Made by a program: the position numbers and the translations under genes | The notes under the pieces: model-generated | What the model saw: only the letters and a program-made list of their open reading frames with translations | What the model was told of the DNA's origin: nothing | The model's database searches: none | In this document: piece after piece, positions 20,751 to 33,096 of the stretch | Position numbering within the stretch: position 1 is the first letter of the stretch | Layout of the letters: every line of letters starts with the position of its first letter | Assembly: GCA_037157565.1 (NCBI GenBank) | Contig: JAZHRO010000003.1 | Location: 44,033,001-44,097,000 of the forward strand | Source: Thalassia testudinum | Taxonomy: Eukaryota > Streptophyta > Magnoliopsida > Alismatales > Hydrocharitaceae | Length of the DNA: 64,000 bases | Direction of reading: 5' to 3'

Positions 20751-20814
20751 TACGTTGAAAAACGCGTGTAGCTGTGGGCTGGAAGAGATTTTGGCCCTCA
20801 ATTCAAGGGCCATA

Positions 20815-21680
20815 ATTTATTTAAAAATCAAAATAAATTATGGAAAATAAAGTATTTACATAATACTATATAATTGTTCAATTAATTTGAAATTTTAATT
20901 AGATTTACTATATAAATAAATTCACTAAAGTAGCCTATTTTTACACACTGATTTTGGTGTTTTCTTGGTTAATTGCTTATAAATTAGTTACTAGATGGTC
21001 TAATTGACCTCATACAGAGTTAGAATACATACATAAGTATTTTATACACATTTTTATTATATTTTTTTGAATTAATGTATGTGTTATTTACATTTAAATA
21101 GCAGTTTTAATTATTCTGCTTATAAACTAAGTTAAACTTCATATAATCAGATATAAATATACTTAAATTAGCTTAAATTACTTAAAGTATATTAGTCTTA
21201 GTATAAAGATTCAATTAACTTAATTATAATTCTAAATTACTAATTTAACTAATTTAATTTAACAACTTAGCTATAAACTTAATAATAAATTCATTATTTA
21301 TTATTTATAAAGGATAAATTACGATAAAAGATTTTATTTACTTATAATCTACATATACATAGATATATATACAATTTTATAGTTTAACTTTCTTAATTAT
21401 ACTATTTACTGATCTAGTTAGTTTAATAATACAAATAAATTAGTTTAATTTATAGATAGTTATATAATTATTGTATTTACTATCTAAATTAAATCCAAAA
21501 CCTAAGTTACAGTATTCATTATATTTACATAGTAGGTTATACAGTATATATATACATACTACCTATTTACATATGTAGCCTAGTATATAGCTTATGTCTA
21601 TATAAGTATGCTTAATATACACAGTAATATATATGTGTATATATATATATATTTATTTATTTATTTATTTTTGGTTCTTT
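20815..21680. repeat. very AT-rich stretch in the C1 LTR
   Basis: About 850 bp of A/T-rich DNA ending in TA and ATTT repeats (21608-21676). C2 has a matching stretch (48060-48830). No ORF or other signal is visible. Confidence 0.8.
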
Positions 21681-24290
21681 TGGGTGTTTCCTTTTACTGT
21701 TGTTGCAGATCTGAAAGAATTAGGAGAGAAGAAGGGAAGAGTTGACTGAGGAGAGAAAGAGGCTTGTTTCACTGTCTTTTAAAGCTTTTAACCCTTTTTA
21801 TCATGTTTATGATTGCCTTCTTTCTATATAGCACGAAATTTAGGAAGTGTTTACCCATCTTAATACTGTCCTCAGTTAAGTTTCCAATTTTAAAACATAT
21901 TTGGGTGGTGATTTTTGACTAAACTAGATGACACAATTGAGAAAGATAACACAAGCATGCACAGAAATTAGAGTTCAGTCAGTTAAATAAGAAAGTTTAA
22001 ATACACAGGGAGTGAATTACATTCAAATGTCAGCTATGTCCAAAACAAAATCTACAGGGTTTTACATTAGAACCTATTTGCTACAACTTATAACAACTAG
22101 ACAGTAGTAGCAACAAGACATTCCAGACCCTACAGCAGCTTAGTTCACTGTCCAAATGGTCTAACTGCTGCTGCAGTTAGTCCATTTGAGATGAAATGTG
22201 AGTTTGAGAGAAGAAAAATGTAGCTGCAAGATGCAACACTTTGTTGTGTCCACTGTGATTAGAATCACAAATCCAAACTGAAAAAGAAAATCTCTCTCAA
22301 TCCCCAATCTGACAAGGGTTTAATTTCTCACTAAAATCACTAAATACCCCAATTCAAGGCAAAACCCTTATCAAAAACTTCACTTCAGATTAAATCCACA
22401 AATATCACTAATTTAACTCTTCCTAATGCTATAGACAGCATGAAGGAAGAATTAATTCAGTCAATTAAAGCCCTTAGTTCAAATCCCAGTTTTTGAAACC
22501 TTAAGGAGTATTGAGAACTCCTTAGGTTAGGAGATCACCAAACAGCCATTCAAAACACACTTATGAATGTGAGATTAGACTTCAAATTACTACAGTAATT
22601 ATCCTCAGACATGACTTGCATTCAATGCATTCAAGAAATTATCAAATCATATCTATGTATGGCTCTTCTGAGATGATTTCTGTCACTAGAAAACCTCTCA
22701 GATTCCTTTCCAACAAGGAATTCAAATCAACTTCATTCAATTTGTCAGATCAGGCAGTAAAACCAAATTGAAATAAAAATCCTTAAAAATCCAAATTGAG
22801 GAGAAATTTGACAAACTGAAAATTTTGACCCAAAATCAGGGGCTTTTGTGACCAAGAGTGAGGTGAATGGGAAGCCCCTTAAGTGCTTGTTGACGCCAAC
22901 TTCAGATCGGAGGCTGAAAACCAATCAGATCTGAAATTGGGTCAGAGTGTATGGGTGGAAAGCGAGAAAACATGTCGTGGAAAATCAGAACTGGATATGA
23001 CAGTATGGAGAGGTAGAGAATTTGAAAACATGGATATATGAAATCTTCCCCTATAATCTGGAATGATCAGAGGAGGTGAGGAGGGGATTTAAGCCTAATT
23101 CTACTACTACAGCTACTTTATCCTACAGCGAAATCGAACATTAACAATTACATTAATTCTACTCTAAACTATTTAACTACAGCTAAAACTAATATGCAGA
23201 ATTATAAACCTAATCTAACAGGAAGAATGGGACCTATGGGTCCTTAGCCGATGGCTAAGGAGGAAGAAAGGAGGAAGATGACTCCAGTGGAGGGAAGAAT
23301 CTACTAGTGAGGCTCCAGGGTTGTCCTCAGATGCTACGAAGTCCTTAGCGATGAGGAGGTTGAGAGAAGGTGATGATTTCATAGCCAGTGGCTGTGAAAT
23401 CTGAGGCTGGATGGGGAGGAGGGACTGGAGTGGACAAATGATCGCTAAGAGGTGTAGGAGGGAGCGATCCCTTGCGCGCGACACCACTGAGGTGCTTAAG
23501 TAGCATGCTCAGTGGCTGAGATCACTACGCAGGTGAGGATAATCAAGATGCAACCGGCAGCGAGCATGAGAGGAGCGGAGCGCGCGGTGAGTTAAGCACA
23601 AAATCTGACCGTCAGATGAGATCTGGGGAGAGGGGTGATCGCACGCGTCGAATTGCGTGAAGCTTCCATTCAAATCTAACCGCAGATCAGGATCATGAAG
23701 AGCGACGGACGGCTGAGATTGGCCGTGTTCTTCGCGCGCTACAGTGCGTGCGAAGAGCAGTAGGCCTCTCTCTGAAATAAAGGAAAATTGCAGACAGACC
23801 CTTGAACGAAGGGGTAGAAGAATTGCATGCAGGCCCATAAGTGAAAAGAACTACAACTGGAAGGGCCTTGCAGCTTTTCAAAAGGGTCCTTGCGACTTAC
23901 AAGTAGGTCCAAAGAGGAGTTTTTAAGGGTAAGAGTGTAATGCATGAAGGACCTATGTGTAAACTACCTATTTCATAACCTAAATGATGTCCAGTTGCCT
24001 TCAAATTTTTATATGTGCTCAATTGAACATTTAAGACATTGATTATACTTCTGATTTGACCTTTCAAACTTATTTATGTGTTCAATTGATGCATGGATCG
24101 CCATTTGTACTTTACTTTCAGAATATCTCATTTTGTGACCTAATTATGAAGTGTTAACATAGAGTAAAGGTTTTAGATCTTTTTTCTTTAATTCCCACAC
24201 TTAACCCTTTTTATCTGTTAATTTGATGTTATTTTACTTAGTGTCTAGCTTAACTTCAGCTTTTTAGCCATGATGAGTAGCCACTCATCA

Positions 24291-26583
24291 GATATGCCCA
24301 GAGTGCATCAACTAATTTATTGGACCAGTCCTTCTTGTCTGGTCTAACTGTTTTCTGGAGAATCAGCTTGATCTGATGGTTAGACACTTCTACCTGCCCA
24401 TTGGTCAACGGGTGGTATAGGGTGGCTATACGATGATGTACCCCATATTTCTTTAATAATGACCTGAAGTGGGCATGGATGAAGCTGCTTCCCCTGTCGC
24501 TAATTAGAGCGCAGGGTATTCCGAATCTCGCGAAGATGTATTGCCGTACGAAAGAAATGATGGTCTTATGATCAGCCCATCTCACCAAGATGGCCTCGAC
24601 CCACTTCAAGACATAGTCAACGGCTTGTAATATGTACTCAAGCCATGAGAGTTAGGAAAAGGGCCCATAAAATCAATGCCCTAGACATCGAACACTTCTA
24701 CAACCATGATGGGCTAGAGTGGCATCATGTCTCTCCTGTCATAGAACCGACTGACTGGCATCGTTTGTAGTGTTGGGCGTATTCGTGTGTATCTCTGAAA
24801 ATAGTTGGCCAGAAAAATCCTGACTGCAAGATTTTTGCAACGGTTTTTCGTCCCGAGAAATGACCACCACAAGCATCATTGTGGAAAAAAGATAACACAC
24901 TAGGGATCTCAGAATCTGGGATGCATCTTCAAATAATCTGATCTGCCCCAATGCGGAAGAGCAATGGGTCATCCCAGAGGTAGAATTTGGCCTCCGAAGT
25001 GAATTTGAGTTTCTGGTCCTTGGATAGGTTCGCGGGAATCTTTCCTGCGGCAAGGTAGTTCGCGATCTCCATGTACTAGGGGAACTCAACAGAGTGAACT
25101 GCCAAAAGGGATTCATCTAAAAATTGCTCGTGGATAGGCAGGGAATAAGGAATGTGGCCTGGGTCCAGTCTGGATAGATGATCCGCCACAACATTCTATT
25201 TTCCGACTTTGTTGCGGATTTCGATATCAAATTCTTGCAATAGAAGGATCCATCTGATGAGCTGGGGTTTGGCATCCTCTTTGCCAACAAATGCCGGAAG
25301 ATGGAGTGATCAGTGAAGATGATAACTTTGGACCCTAATAAGTAAGATCTGAATTTCTCCAACCCGAATACTACTGCTAGCAGTTCTTTTTTGGTGACAG
25401 AATAATTGCATTGAGCCTCATTCAGCATCTTGCTAGCATAGTATATGACAAAAGGTTGTTTTTCCTGATGCTGGCCTAAAATAGCACTAATGGCAAAATT
25501 AGAAGCATCGCACATCATCTCAAAATCAAGCGACCAGTCGAGTGGTTGGAGAATCGGGGAATCAGAGACAGCACTTCGTAAAGTCTCGAAGGTGCTGAGG
25601 CATGAGGTGTCAAATTCAAATGGGGCATCGGCAACAAGGAGATTCGTCAAAGGTCGTGCAATTTTTGAGAAATCACGTATAAATCTCCAATAGAAGTCGA
25701 CATGACCCAAGAATGATCTGATCTGCTTGATCGAGCTAGGTGGTGGTAAGTAGGAAATAATCTCTGATTTAGCTCGATCGACCTCGAGTCCATTTTTAGA
25801 GATCCTGTGCCCTAGTACCATGCCATCCCTCACCATGAAATGGCTTTTCTCCTAGGATAGTATTAGGTTTACCTCAATACACCGTTTCAGGATCTTAGTG
25901 AGGTTATCAAGACAAGATGCAAAATCATCTCCAAAAATAGAGAAGTCATCCATGAACACCTCCACATAGTCCCCAATCATGTCAAAGAAGATGGCCATCA
26001 TACAATGCTGAAATGTTGCTGGTGCGTTGCAGAGGCCAAAGGGCATCCACTTGAAAGCAAATGTTCCAAAGGGGCATGTGAATGTGGTCTTATCTTGATC
26101 TTCCAGGCTAATCGCTACTTGATTATACACAGAGCATCCATCCAGGAAGCAAAAGAAACTGCGTCTGGATAACCATTCCAAGATCTGATCAATGAAAGGC
26201 AAAGGAAAGTGATCCTTCTGGGTAGCCATGTTCAGTTTCCTATAGTCGTTGCAGACCCACCAAGATGTTGCGGTGCAGGTCGGGATGGATTCGCCTTTAT
26301 CATTTTTCACTACAGTGAGTCTTGCTTTCTTGGGCACTATCTAGATCGAACTCACCCATTGGCTGTCAGAGATTAGGTATACAATACCTGCATCCAGCCA
26401 TTTGATGATCTCCTTCTTAACAACCTCTAGCATATTCGGGTTTAGCCTTCTTTGAGGTTGTCTCAAAGGTTTCACCCCCTCATCCGTGTAAATGTGATGA
26501 GTGCAATACGAGGGGCGAATACCGTGGAGATCAGCAATGCTCCACCCTATAGCAGCCCTATGGTCTTGTAGCAAAGAAGTCAA
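24291..26583 (-). pseudogene. pol: G pol: RT, RNase H, integrase N-part; broken
   Basis: RT starts with AIGWSIADLHGI and RRLNPNMLEVVKKEIIKWL (26341-26583). A stop precedes IVPKKARLTVV, and the next segment (25852-26337) has CNDYRKLN, FGLCNAPATFQ and the active box VFMDDFSIFG. A Trp-to-stop change precedes EKSHFMV. RNase H (25117-25836) keeps CDAS, the Glu of KKELLAV and TDHS; a frameshift at about 25270 follows LLAK. The integrase zinc domain and core are scattered over frames; Asp of ISDRGSSF and Glu of NGQVEVSNHQ are seen in 24256-24609. Confidence 0.88.
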
Positions 26584-27179
26584 TTGATGCTCCTGTTCTT
26601 GGGTTAAGTGGGACTAATAATGACTGGGTATATCTCACTTCAATTCAATCACTAGTGGGTCAGAGTCAGAAATAGGGATAGGAGGAGCAAACTCTAAGGT
26701 GGGAATCTGCTGATATGTATGCATGTGAATTCCTGCTGATTCGCTTCCTGTGAGATAATCAGTTGTGACTGCGTTAATGGGAAAACCATTAGCTGTGGTC
26801 ACGTCTTCCTACAACAACAGGGGAGATTCAGTAGTGTGCGAATCAGGATAGCTAGATTCAAGGGTGCCGTGGTCAGAAGCATACCCTAAACAGTCAGATC
26901 CTCGGGGAGATATGTGCAGTGCAGTGGTCTCAGTCCCATGTGGATCGAGGTTCAAGAACCCTGATAGTGCAGACGAATGAGACATTGGGTCATCATAAAG
27001 GAGCCCAATGTTACCATAGTATGCCGAATCTTCGTCTTCACCATCCTCCTCTATGCGATCACAGTCAAAGTTCCTTGATGCCCTGAATATGTCAAGTCAA
27101 AGTCACTCATTACCTAGGGCTATAGCCATACACCCAGATCACAATCAATGTTTGCTCGGGCTGTCGCCAGAAATGAGTG
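26584..27179 (-). pseudogene. G acidic linker between protease and RT
   Basis: No continuous frame. Fragments rich in Asp, Glu and Ser fit the linker that separates protease and RT in this group; the equivalent in E is the open stretch at 35415-36010. Confidence 0.5.
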
Positions 27180-27560
27180 ACCCAAAATGATTGGTGCATC
27201 TCGGAGATTAGGAGGAACTTCCATATTGAGAACAAAAAAATTTGCGGGAAAGCAGAATCCGCAGACTTTTACGATCACGTTCTCAACCACCCCCTCGGTG
27301 ATTTTAATGATCTATCAGCCAGCAGAATCGTAACCAAGGTAGGCTTTAACTCCCCAAATCGAAATTGATCAAATACGGCAGTGGGAGTTAGGTTGATGGA
27401 CGAACCTAGATCTAGAAGGGCATAATCAAATGGAGAATCCTGCAAAAAGCAGGATATGAGTGGGGTACCAGGGTCATTCTTTTTCGGTAGCAAGTCAGCT
27501 AGAATCATGGCGCTAGCTTCTTTTGACAGTACCGACTGTCGTCCAATTCTAGGTTGTCAC
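27180..27560 (-). pseudogene. G aspartic protease
   Basis: The segment 27275-27508 reads LLPKKNDPGTPLISCFLQ, then the catalytic motif LLDLGSSINLTP (DLG form usual in this group) and FGELKPTLVTILLADRSL. The catalytic Asp is present. The C-terminal half is broken. Confidence 0.82.
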
Positions 27561-29616
27561 TTCGGGGTACAATAGTCCTTGAAGAGCCTAAAAACAACAG
27601 GGATGTGATCTATTGCCTCAAGGAGGGGGACCTGAATATGTACTTCCTTGAACATTGACTTCAGGTCCTCAAAATTTCGTGTGTCCTTTCATACTACATT
27701 TTGCGTCAGAGCCTCAGGAAAAGGGATGGGAATCTCAGGGTCAAGTGGCCTCTTACCCTTATCTACCGTAGGTGGCTCCTGAGATGAAGGAGTCGAACCC
27801 ACCTGTGGCGAAGGGTGAGAAAAATCAGGACTCGCCTGCCTATGTGGTGGGTCGAATGTCTTCTTTCCGCTCCTCAAAGAGACAGCATTTGCAATGTCTT
27901 GCTGTCCATGAGGTGGTGGGGGAGCGGAAGGGGCAGAGTATGCAAGGTTCTGTATTAAAGGCAGTTGGCCTTGGGCATAACCAGGTGGTGCAGGAGGCAC
28001 TTGTAATATGGCGTGTGCCTGTCCCTGTGGTGCCTGAAACCTAGGCGGGGTGCCTTGGTTCTATACATACTGAGGGTTTGGGATGAGTTGGGAGGGCAAG
28101 GCTCCCTGAGTCCTATGCTCCTGCAATAGCTGGTTTTGCGTGTTCTATATAGTCTGTATCTAGTCAGCCATTGCCTTCATTATCTGCAAGCTATCCTATG
28201 TATATTTCCTCATTGATTCTTGCAGCTCCTCTTTTAGTGCCTCCAAAGGGTCAGCCCGCTTTGGAGGGTGACTGGCAGCTTGGTGCAGTGGCTGGTATAT
28301 AGAATGGGGTTGCTGCTGCTGAGACGGGAATGGTTGCTGCCTAGGATATGTGTTTTGCGCATTCCCGTATTACTTGGTCTAGTATGTGGATCTTGATGTG
28401 GTCTCTGTGAGTAACCAGACCAGGAGAAGTTCGGATGTTGGCGCCAACCAGTGTTATACATCTCTGAATATGGGTTAGTACGTCTGTATCCTTGAATAGC
28501 ACTGACGTCCTCGTAGGCCGAAGATGTCTGAGACGTATATTCATCAAGGGGATACATATTATAATCTACGGGTGGTGTGTAACCCTAGTCATATGGTGCC
28601 AGATCGGGATTGTTTACGGGATCCTGATATGTAGGATCTCGTAAATAAGGAGAAGATGCATCCCGAGTGAGTAGATTAACTCGAGCAGGAGTGGCTCGGG
28701 GTGCATAGGAGGGTCTTGGAGCAGCAGAGTTCAGGTCAAATTGACCCTGACTAATTTGGTCAATCTTTTTTTCGATCAGGTTTATTCTATCCAGTTGCTT
28801 GACGATGATATCCATGTCAGCTCGAATAGACTCGATGTGAGCCTCATGGACACCAACCCGCTGCTGACCAGGCCACTAGAACTGGTTTATGGATGAGGCA
28901 TTCATCGAGTTCTCCGCCAAAGATTCGAACAAATCAAATGCACTGTTCTCATCTTTCACGAGGAAATTCCTGCCACTAGATGCATCAGCCAGATACCGAT
29001 GTGTGTCATCCAGCCCATGGTAAAAGATCTGAGCTAGGTGCCATCTGGGTATTCCATGGTGTGGGCATTTCCAGAAAAGGTCGTGAAATCGATCCCAGGC
29101 GTCATGCAATTTCTCCCCATCTCCTTGGGAGAAAGTTGTGATTGCACGCCTCATCGCATTTGTTCGACCGATTGGGAAGAACTTTTGCAAGAATTCACGT
29201 CGTAATTCCAGCCAAGTTCCAATTGGCTTCCCAATGGTCTTGAACCAGTATGAAGCTTTGTACCTCAGAGAAAATGGGAAAAGCTTCATTAGAACAATCC
29301 CAAGATCAATATTCCTGAGTCGAATCGTTTCTGCGAGTCGACTCAGGTCCTTTAGGTGCTGGAACGAATCTTCGCTTGAGTTTCCATAAAAATGAGTGCT
29401 GATCAAACTGATCACATTGGGCTTGAGCTCAAACGCTTCTCCACCTACGAGAATCCTGACTAAGGGTGCAATGATCAGTGCAGCTGGATCATAGAAGTCC
29501 CGAAGTTGTTCTCCTCGTGGTGGATGCTGCATTATGTCAAGCGTCGTCAAAATACGATCCATGCTCTGCCAATACCGCTCCTCAAATTCAACCACCCAGG
29601 CTTCCAGACGAGCCAT
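27561..29616 (-). pseudogene. gag: G gag, broken
   Basis: The first segment (28876-29616, 246 codons from ATG) has the Retrotrans_gag core: SEDSFQHLKDLSRL, then PFSLRYKASYWFKTI, REFLQKFFPIGRTN and LHDAWDRFHDLFWKCPHHGI. Further segments (28585-28815, 28234-28557, 27689-28000) are Pro-, Gln- and Ser-rich, as expected of a gag C-terminus in this group, and end with SLRSGKK. I saw no zinc knuckle. An upstream ATG at about 29674 is in another frame. Confidence 0.88.
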
Positions 29617-30240
29617 GGGTCCAGATTATCAATGTCCTGACCCGATCTAGGTCCAGGTCCAGGATTAGCCATTGCGGCTAAGGGAGTAGAAGTGGGGGGA
29701 GAAGATGGTCCTGGCGAGGTGACTCGCCTCCTTGGGAGTGGCTCCCAAGGTCCAACCAGTTGAGGTCCAAGTGATCTCCTTACTTACATACACCACCCGA
29801 CCCTTGGGTTGGAGTAGCCAAGCCAGACAAGGCTAAGGCCCTGTCAATCAGATGGTCCTTATGATCTTGTGACCAGATTTTTCGTTTCAAGTTCTAATTC
29901 CTAAGGAAAAATTTGTCATACAACCGACTGAAAGTGATTCCCTCCTCTCAAGCTAACCTAGCTAAGAGGTTGAAAGCACCCAGTAGTACGACAACGAATT
30001 TGGGTTGATTTCATGTTTTAGAATTGATTTTTAGCCTATTTTTCTTCAGTTGAGGTTTTCGGTGAGAGGCCCACAAGGTGACCAAGCTCACCGGCTAAGC
30101 ACTAGACTTGATTAAGTCTAGTCTAGCCCAAATGTGGTCTCTAGATTGTAACCCTAAAGATATAACCTAGGGTTCATGCAATTCTAGGGTTTTTTTGTTC
30201 TTTTGTTTTTTTTTCTTTTTCAGCAGACCACAAATATAAA
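29617..30240 (-). other. G leader upstream of gag
   Basis: Noncoding in the element's direction; includes GACCCTTGGGTTGGAG-type sequence common before Athila gag. No convincing primer-binding site was found, and the 5' LTR expected to the right is missing. Confidence 0.5.
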
Positions 30241-30828
30241 AATAGTTCTCTGACAAAATTTGGAATCCAATTAAATTGAAATTTGACAAGTAGATTCCTT
30301 TTTTAATTATCTTTTCAGAGAATATTTTTTGTAATTTTTACTGTTTCAACCGAATTTATAGAGATTTTTAAATGTCAAGGGGTCAGATCTGGAATTTTGA
30401 CCCCTGGTCAATTTTTCAAATTGAAATAGTATCAAATGATCTTCAAAATTTTGGGAAAAATATGAAAGTTAAAGCCAATGAAATCAGATTTCAAATCCCA
30501 CAGTTTTTAGTCAAAACAAATTCGCAGATTGCTTGGACTTGCTTTTTGAATTTTGAAAAATCTTAAATCTGGGTCAGTCTGACCCCCTTGCACTTCACGA
30601 ATTTTTAAAAAGTTTTTACCTGGAAGTTCTTCAAATGAATGGTGGCATTTGAAAGAGGGTTTGAAAATCAAGTTTTAGCTTGAATTTCAAAATTTTTTTG
30701 CTCATTAATTTTTTGGCAATTGAATTTTTAAAACGTAGTTTGAAATCTGATCGAAAATCAAAGGGTGGTGGAAAATTTTTTAAAAGGTGTTTGAGTTTAA
30801 AATTCAAACTTTCCACCAAAACAAACGT
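30241..30828. other. unassigned AT-rich stretch
   Basis: A/T-rich with many AAATTTT-like words and a near-palindrome GTTTGAGTTTAAAATTCAAAC (split here: GTTTGAGTTT, AAAATTCAAAC) at about 30788-30808. No ORF of note. It may be the 3' end of T or the start of its LTR. Confidence 0.3.
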
Positions 30829-31893
30829 CTGGAGCAGCTAATACTGCGGCTGGAGCTACTGCGGCATGAGGGTAGCGAGCGAAGTGAGCTGCAAGGAGTT
30901 GCCGATACTAGGATTTTCCAGTATGAAACGTTTGGAGAGTCGACCAGACGACCGTGGCGGCAGCTAGACGTCCAGGTCTGAGACCAGACGTCTGAAAGTA
31001 CTTATATCGCAAGGTACGTTCTTTTCCGCGGTTACGGCCATGCAGGCCACATCGCATAAGCTGGTTGGGCCTGATTTGAACCTGCGGATTCGTATGCAGG
31101 TAAAGGCCCTTGGGAAGGCACGCGGAACTCGTTTCCACGCGTTTTTAGACGTCTGAGTACATCACCAGATGTCTAGAGGTGCGTCTAGATGACCGGAGGC
31201 ATTGTCTGACATCTGGAATTGCCTTCAGACGATCGCAGGGAAGGTCTAGACGTCTGAGGATACCATAGGAACATAAGGTAAGATCTGACGCCTTTTAAGA
31301 GGTCTGGGATTATTCCCAGACATCTGATTTTGAACAGTAGGCACGTTTTTGACTTGTTTAAGGTCCGATCAGGGTCTGTTTTATGCAAACGAAATACCTG
31401 TGCTTTCCTCACGAGTTCCTCTACGTACTGGAGTCTGTTTTGCACTGTTCTGAACTCTCCTTTTGTGATGTATTCCCTGGTATAGGGTTCCAGCCTGCTG
31501 CACGTTTGAGGGTCGCAAAGACGTCTGGGTCTGCGGTTCAAGCCCCAATTACTCCCGAGTTTCCCGGTAGAGTGGTTTAATTCCGTTAATAAAATATTGA
31601 ATAAGAATGTGCTTGTAGAAGTAACTGAATGGAACCCTAGGATGTGGCATGAACCCTAGGGTAAAGAAATGAATGAGCATGTTTGTACTGTATGGTTTAC
31701 ATGCATGAGTGTTTAAGATAAATTGCTAGTAAATGCTGGATTATAATTACAAGCTACCTGTGTTTGATGAAACTACCTGTAAAAACACCAGTTGCATGTA
31801 TTAATAATTGAACTATGAAAACACAAGCTTCCTGTATATGGATGAGGAATGAGTTATGAAACCTGAGATCTGGATCTGGATCTGGATAATGAG
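30829..31893 (+). repeat. AGACGTCTG-rich stretch, probably upstream LTR of T
   Basis: CAGACGTCTG or variants at about 30828, 30940, 30965, 30982, 31146, 31164, 31205, 31226, 31248, 31317 and 31518. It runs without a break into the repeated LTR at 31894. The copy at 6824 is cut exactly where this stretch would continue, so the T LTR probably starts upstream of 31894. The start was not found. Confidence 0.45.
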
Positions 31894-33096
31894 GTGAATA
31901 CGAGCATGAACCCTACGGGGAATTAGGAGTAAAACTCCTATGGATAGACGAAAAATTGGAATGTAGACGAGAAGTGTGCTGGCCCTTAAGTACGTGGTAC
32001 CAAGGAGAGCAACTGTCTCCTTTTGTGTACAGTGGAGCTAGCCTCCCTTGGGTTGAGACCCAGGGTCAGGATTGGCCACTCTACACTGACTCCTGTTGGT
32101 CCTCGTGTACGTGGTACCGAGGTGAGCTACTAGTGTAGGGAGGGAGCTAGCCACCCACGAGGCCCGAGGTTCAGCTAGCCACCCTACACCAACTTGTTAG
32201 GCCCTCTGGGCAAACTGAGGTAGTCAGACGAGGGTGCGTGGACTGTGGAGGGGAGAGACCCCTGTTTGGTTCTGAGGGGCAAGACCCCTGTTCTGAGAGG
32301 GAAAGGCCCTATACTGTTCCGTGCTGTACTTTGGGCGTACCCACTAGCGAAAACGACTAACCACGTGTCATTGTGGGGTAGCTACCCGCGTGCTTATCAC
32401 GTGTGCCGTAGTCACGGCTATGTCTTGACAGTGACCTCGGGGTGGTTGACTGGGTGTCGGACTATCACGGGGGACTCTCCCGACCAGGAGAGCACGTGTA
32501 CCTCCTACTCTACGAAAAAGACTGCAATCAAGATCGTTCCCACGAGGAACATGCAAGATCAAGAAATATCTGGATACTTTGAGAAATGGGTAACACTAGA
32601 ACAAATAAAATAGATAAATGGAAATGAGAATTAAGCGTGTTGTTTTTACTGTTTTGTATTTAGATAATATAGATACCACTCTACTCAGCATTCGCTGACT
32701 TTATCTTTTCATAACACTGTTCAGGACCAGGAGTTGAGTAGCCTGAGTTTTCGGCTACGGAGGGTGCTGAGCCCAATCGAGTCCAGTCATAGTTTTCTTC
32801 AGCACTTCCTTTTTTTCTCTACTATTGTAGTAAGTAATGGACTTTTAGTTACTGTTCTGCTACTACTGTTTACTTTCCACGTTCCGTTGTTATTGTTGTT
32901 GTGGTGGTATGTACTGAAACAGCAGATCTATTTTCCTTTATTGCTTTGTACATTTCTTCTGCTTAGTTATATTGCATATATGAATGTGGTTTACTCTCCT
33001 ACTTTTGGTTATTTCTTCTTGGATGACTAGGTCTTGGGATTACTCGAGGTGAACCGGTCTCAAGTCCTGCAGGGATCCGAGAATCGGGTCGTAATA
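31894..33096 (+). repeat. T 3' LTR, part shared with 6824-8031
   Basis: Direct repeat of 6824-8031 over its whole length, mostly base for base with scattered changes. It ends GTAATA, where the 5' copy ends ATAACA. Directly after it Athila-like gag coding begins. Confidence 0.75.

Larger units (their letters stand above)
19541..24290 (-). mobile_element. C1: LTR-only insertion, 4.75 kb, in G integrase
   Basis: Flanked by exact 5-bp duplications gatat (19536-19540 and 24291-24295). Reverse-strand start is TGATGAG-N6-CTCATCA. U5 carries TTGCCTCCCAGTGAACGACCTG (here in two parts: TTGCCTCCCAG, TGAACGACCTG), akin to the A-family U5. No gag or pol reading was found, so it fits a solo LTR of unusual length. 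Homologous with C2 and, over its first 2.3 kb, with the D LTR. ORFs at 23215-23945 are low-complexity and unconvincing. Confidence 0.8.
15346..30240 (-). mobile_element. G: Athila/Tat-like Ty3/gypsy element, split by C1
   Basis: Reads right to left: leader (29617-30240), gag, protease, acidic linker, RT, RNase H, integrase, 3' noncoding DNA, polypurine tract and 3' LTR. Its 5' LTR was not found right of 30240, and its 3' LTR lacks U5, so both ends are damaged. C1 interrupts integrase. Codon by codon it is more diverged from A1 and A2 than they are from each other. Confidence 0.8.
6824..33096 (+). mobile_element. T: chromovirus-like (Tekay/Del-type) Ty3/gypsy element, interrupted
   Basis: Inferred extent: 5' LTR remnant (6824-8031), primer site, gag, protease, RT, RNase H and integrase to 12773, then nested copia and Athila-like DNA, then a matching LTR ending at about 33096. 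The pol end (chromodomain) and polypurine tract were not found, so a deletion beside the nested DNA is likely. Right of 33096 the sequence is Athila-like gag, which suggests T inserted into element E. Confidence 0.6.

Noticed and set aside
23215..23945. Reverse ORFs of 60-109 codons in C1 as host exons
   Set aside because: No recognised domain, and homologous stretches in C2 and D do not keep the frames.
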